Origin: RGIG3701 sp030530205
GTDB taxonomy: Bacteria; Planctomycetota; Planctomycetia; Pirellulales; Thermoguttaceae
Direction of reading: 5' to 3'
DNA length: 64,000 bases
Assembly (NCBI GenBank): GCA_030530205.1
Contig: JAUMVK010000020.1
Span: forward strand, 1 to 64,000
Shown here: positions 61,561-64,000 of the stretch, piece by piece
Layout: the number at the start of each line of letters is the position of its first letter
Position numbering within the stretch: position 1 is the first letter of the stretch
The notes under the pieces: generated by a model
Seen by the model: the letters and a program-made list of their open reading frames with translations, nothing else
Told to the model about the DNA's origin: nothing
The model's database searches: none
Made by a program: the position numbers and the translations under genes

Positions 61561-63870
61561 TTAACGGAAGTTAAATGGCAAAACCCGCTCCGCAAGGTCC
61601 AGCGGAAGAAGCTGATCCGCAGGCTGCGATTTCAGGACTGAAATGCGTCTGGTCTCGTCAGGGAACTCTTCTGAAAGAGCCGTCACGAGTGATTCATATT
61701 CGTCCTTGACACTTGGATCAAGCGGGAGAATACTTCCCAGAATCACGGCTCCGATCACTCGAAGCACACCGGCCTCACCCCGAACCAGTTCATACGCTCT
61801 TCTGAAACATTTCAAACGTTCCTCTGGATCCGTTAAAAGCATCCCACGATAAAATTCGATCATCTCCCACGGGTGACCCGGACTGTTTTTCCACTCGGAA
61901 CGATGATTTACATATTCCTGGCAAGCGGCTGCAAAATCCTCCGAGGGATCCTGCGCCAACAAACGCAAAAACAGACTGTGTTGATACTTCGTTTTGCTCT
62001 CATTGGAGACCGCAAATGTCGCAGCCACCTCGTTCAATGGCAGGCGGAAATACTTTTCCACTTCGGCAAGCAGTTCCGGACGGTACTGACCATCGTGAGC
62101 CGCGCAGTCCATCAGCGTCGTAAGCAAATACGCCCGGGTCTGGCCGATCTCTTTTTCGGCTTCCTCCGGATCATTCAGATGGCTGAAAATATCGATCGCA
62201 CGGCGAAAACGCTCCAGCGCCGCCTGATTGTTCTCTTCAAACGCCTCGATCTGACCGACAGACGACTCCAGCCTTCCGACGTAATTTCGTCCTATAGCCA
62301 ACTTGTCTATTTGGAACCACGGGTCAAGAACTTTCCGGGCTTCTTCGAATTTAAAAGCATTCGTAAACGAAACAGAAAGATGCAAAGCCGCAAAGCAGGC
62401 CAATCGGGCGTCCTCCGGGAGAACCAAATCGATAAGACGGTTGAAGTCCTCGAGTTCTTCTGCGTTGTTGATCACACCGCCGTGATGATTGGCGTTGGCG
62501 AGCTGGACCGTCCTCCAGCAAAGCTCCAAAGAGGGCACGATTTTCCCTTTTGGGGGACAAAAACGCTTCAGCCAGTCGATTTGATGACCGACTTTTTCCA
62601 GGTTGATCTTCTTGGATTCAAGTTCCTTGAGGGCGATATTCATAAACGACTGCCACAAATCCGCATCCTCACGGACCACTTCCCCCACTTTATTCAAAAT
62701 GGCAGTCACGAATGAATTTTCCATCATCGATTCTCGTGACGAGATCAACACGCTCCACATTTCGGGGGTTGGCGCTTCGTTGAGAGCGGCCAAAAGCGGC
62801 TCGACGTTGGTTTCAAGCAGGCACGTGCCCTTCCATTGGGAATCTTTCAGGATCGTACTTACCGAAGAACCACTCCAAGTCATCGCCACCGCGTCGGCAT
62901 ACGCAAGATATGGGTTATCCCCTTTTTTACAGAATTTTGCTTCAACCGTAAGTAATTCCGCTTTCTGCGAATCAAAACGCGCGAAACGCTTGATTGCAGC
63001 TTCACAGATCAACTGGAGATATTTGGATTCCTCTGGCTTTAATTGTCTCTGCTCAACAATCAGATGCAAGCGAGTCGGTCCTTCAATCGGCAGAAGACGG
63101 ATGGCCATTTCAAATAGCATCTCAATACCAGGGAGCCACTGGTCTGCATGGATAGCGCTGGTTTTCGCGAGTGAAATACCCAACACGCCGCAATTCTTCG
63201 CCTGAATCAGCGACTGAATAACCTTTTTAATTTTGTCAAGGCCCTTATCCACTGCGTGCCATTTGTTAAGAACAGGTGGAGCATTTTCATCGGTAATAAA
63301 AACCGCAATGAGTCGCCCTTTTTCACTATCTTTGGAAGTTTGCATCTCCTCGTCAAAATACTTGCCGGTTTCATCCACCAAAATCCACCATTCTGACGAA
63401 GGAGTAAGGGAAGACAAAGAGTTTGGATGGTGAATCATTGGGATTTCTTCAATAGCTTTTGTGTTTGGCACATTGGCTTCAACGGGTTGAAAATTTGTCT
63501 TGAATGTAGGATTCTCCTTAAGTTCCTTCTTGAGTTCTTTTTGTTGCTTACTTCGCTCTCGTGCCTTTTTCACAAAATTGAACTCCTTTTTAAGCCTCCT
63601 TTGAAAATCAGCGGAAAGTGGACTTCCCAGTTTTGTCTCGGCCCTTTTCTTTCCCTGTTCGAAAGGGGCTCCATTTTGCCAAACTTTTTTTGCCCAAGCC
63701 AAACACTCTTCTTCTTGAATGGTATTTCGCAGTGCTTCTTCAGGATTGGCAACTCCTGCGTCAGCCAGTTTCTGAACGAATTCCTCTTCATTCAACGTTT
63801 TTTTACCAGATACCACTTCTTGAATCTTCCAGATGATGCTTAGTTGTTCTTTTGTATATTTCATCTTCAT
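61561..63870 (-). CDS. DUF3800/RNase-H-like protein with TPR-like C-terminus
   Basis: A 769-residue protein with AGGAGG 5 bases before ATG. Residues 1-145 are helical and charged. Residues about 158-350 resemble the DUF3800 family with an RNase-H-like order of acidic residues. These are the Asp/Glu of WWILVDETGKYFDE, the Glu of RLHLIVEQRQ and the Asp of PYLAYADAVAMTW. The rest is made of helix pairs (AALERFRRAIDIFSHLNDPEEA) like TPR repeats. A nuclease or nucleic-acid-binding role is possible. It leads the visible operon, 186 bases before the sigma-like gene, and belongs to it by strand and spacing. Confidence 0.45.
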   Translation of the reverse strand: MKMKYTKEQLSIIWKIQEVVSGKKTLNEEEFVQKLADAGVANPEEALRNTIQEEECLAWAKKVWQNGAPFEQGKKRAETKLGSPLSADFQRRLKKEFNFVKKARERSKQQKELKKELKENPTFKTNFQPVEANVPNTKAIEEIPMIHHPNSLSSLTPSSEWWILVDETGKYFDEEMQTSKDSEKGRLIAVFITDENAPPVLNKWHAVDKGLDKIKKVIQSLIQAKNCGVLGISLAKTSAIHADQWLPGIEMLFEMAIRLLPIEGPTRLHLIVEQRQLKPEESKYLQLICEAAIKRFARFDSQKAELLTVEAKFCKKGDNPYLAYADAVAMTWSGSSVSTILKDSQWKGTCLLETNVEPLLAALNEAPTPEMWSVLISSRESMMENSFVTAILNKVGEVVREDADLWQSFMNIALKELESKKINLEKVGHQIDWLKRFCPPKGKIVPSLELCWRTVQLANANHHGGVINNAEELEDFNRLIDLVLPEDARLACFAALHLSVSFTNAFKFEEARKVLDPWFQIDKLAIGRNYVGRLESSVGQIEAFEENNQAALERFRRAIDIFSHLNDPEEAEKEIGQTRAYLLTTLMDCAAHDGQYRPELLAEVEKYFRLPLNEVAATFAVSNESKTKYQHSLFLRLLAQDPSEDFAAACQEYVNHRSEWKNSPGHPWEMIEFYRGMLLTDPEERLKCFRRAYELVRGEAGVLRVIGAVILGSILPLDPSVKDEYESLVTALSEEFPDETRRISVLKSQPADQLLPLDLAERVLPFNFR

Positions 63871-63885
63871 CTTTTTCCTCCTGAT

Positions 63886-64000
63886 TTAGTCTAGGGATTC
63901 TTTCTCACGAATTTTCTGCAATACCGTATCATCGAAAAGGTGTTCCTTCGTCAAATTACGGTAGCGCGGACGAATTCATCGGCGTTTTTCTTTTAATTTC
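63886..64000 (-). other. Possible 3' end of an upstream gene
   Basis: A - strand frame ends at TAA (63886-63888) with RYRNLTKEHLFDDTV and KIREKESLD, which looks protein-like, but an in-frame TGA near 63975 limits it to about 30 codons. Two other frames end within the same stretch. The gene upstream of 64000 cannot be resolved; a frameshift is possible. Confidence 0.2.

Noticed and set aside
63886..64000. A definite gene at the right edge
   Set aside because: All three - strand frames contain a stop within 115 bases, so the upstream gene cannot be defined.
1..64000. tRNA or rRNA genes
   Set aside because: No cloverleaf-like segment with a TTCGANTC core or rRNA-like block was noticed on reading; a covariance search was not possible.

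Overview
The window looks like a chromosomal accessory and defence region of an uncultured bacterium. Many lipoprotein or secreted enzymes, orphan RHS cassettes, short AT-rich islands inside GC-richer backbone, and an extracytoplasmic-sigma-like protein in a defence operon would fit a PVC-type lineage (Planctomycetota, Lentisphaerota or relatives). That is a weak guess from gene content; no rRNA or tRNA was seen.

Layout. (1) 1-13.4 kb: five RHS C-terminal toxin cassettes on the + strand, most followed by a small secreted, lipoprotein or membrane gene that may be the immunity partner. Three tips carry HExxH metallopeptidase motifs. Three cassettes have their own near-identical promoter (TTGACA, 17 bp, TAAACT). 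(2) 13.5-20.5 kb: an ISL3-type transposase split by about 4 kb of AT-rich DNA, a second partial copy of its 3' end, small phage- or plasmid-like genes, two copies of a convergent gene pair, and a PDDEXK nuclease operon. (3) 20.5-35 kb: a divergent type III CRISPR-Cas locus. It has an HD-less Cas10 with GGDD, three large multi-RAMP proteins, Cas1, Cas2, the ring nuclease Csx3, a Cas6-like protein and three arrays sharing one 36-nt repeat, similar leader promoters and a nearly identical trailer/terminator; the third array is inverted. (4) 35-51.8 kb: ordinary single-domain enzymes, almost all on the - strand. These include two ADP-ribosylglycohydrolases, a macrodomain and a Nudix hydrolase, plus VanX-like, AlkA-like, patatin-like and radical-SAM proteins and others. 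(5) 52-64 kb: a type VI-D (Cas13d) CRISPR system.

The most interesting part is region 5. Cas13d, recognised by extensive similarity to known Cas13d and by two RxxxxH HEPN motifs, is followed by cas1, cas2 and an 11-repeat array with a perfect consensus promoter. Upstream in the same tightly packed operon lie a protein with a Lon-type Ser-Lys protease signature, two unknown proteins, a sigma-region-2-like protein, and a large protein with a DUF3800/RNase-H-like core and TPR-like tail. Known VI-D loci usually carry WYL-domain accessory genes, and none is seen here. The arrangement resembles, by analogy only, the protease plus sigma-factor modules of type III-E (Craspase) and type III CalpL systems. 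It suggests that RNA recognition by Cas13d may be linked to proteolysis and a transcriptional response. This linkage is inference.
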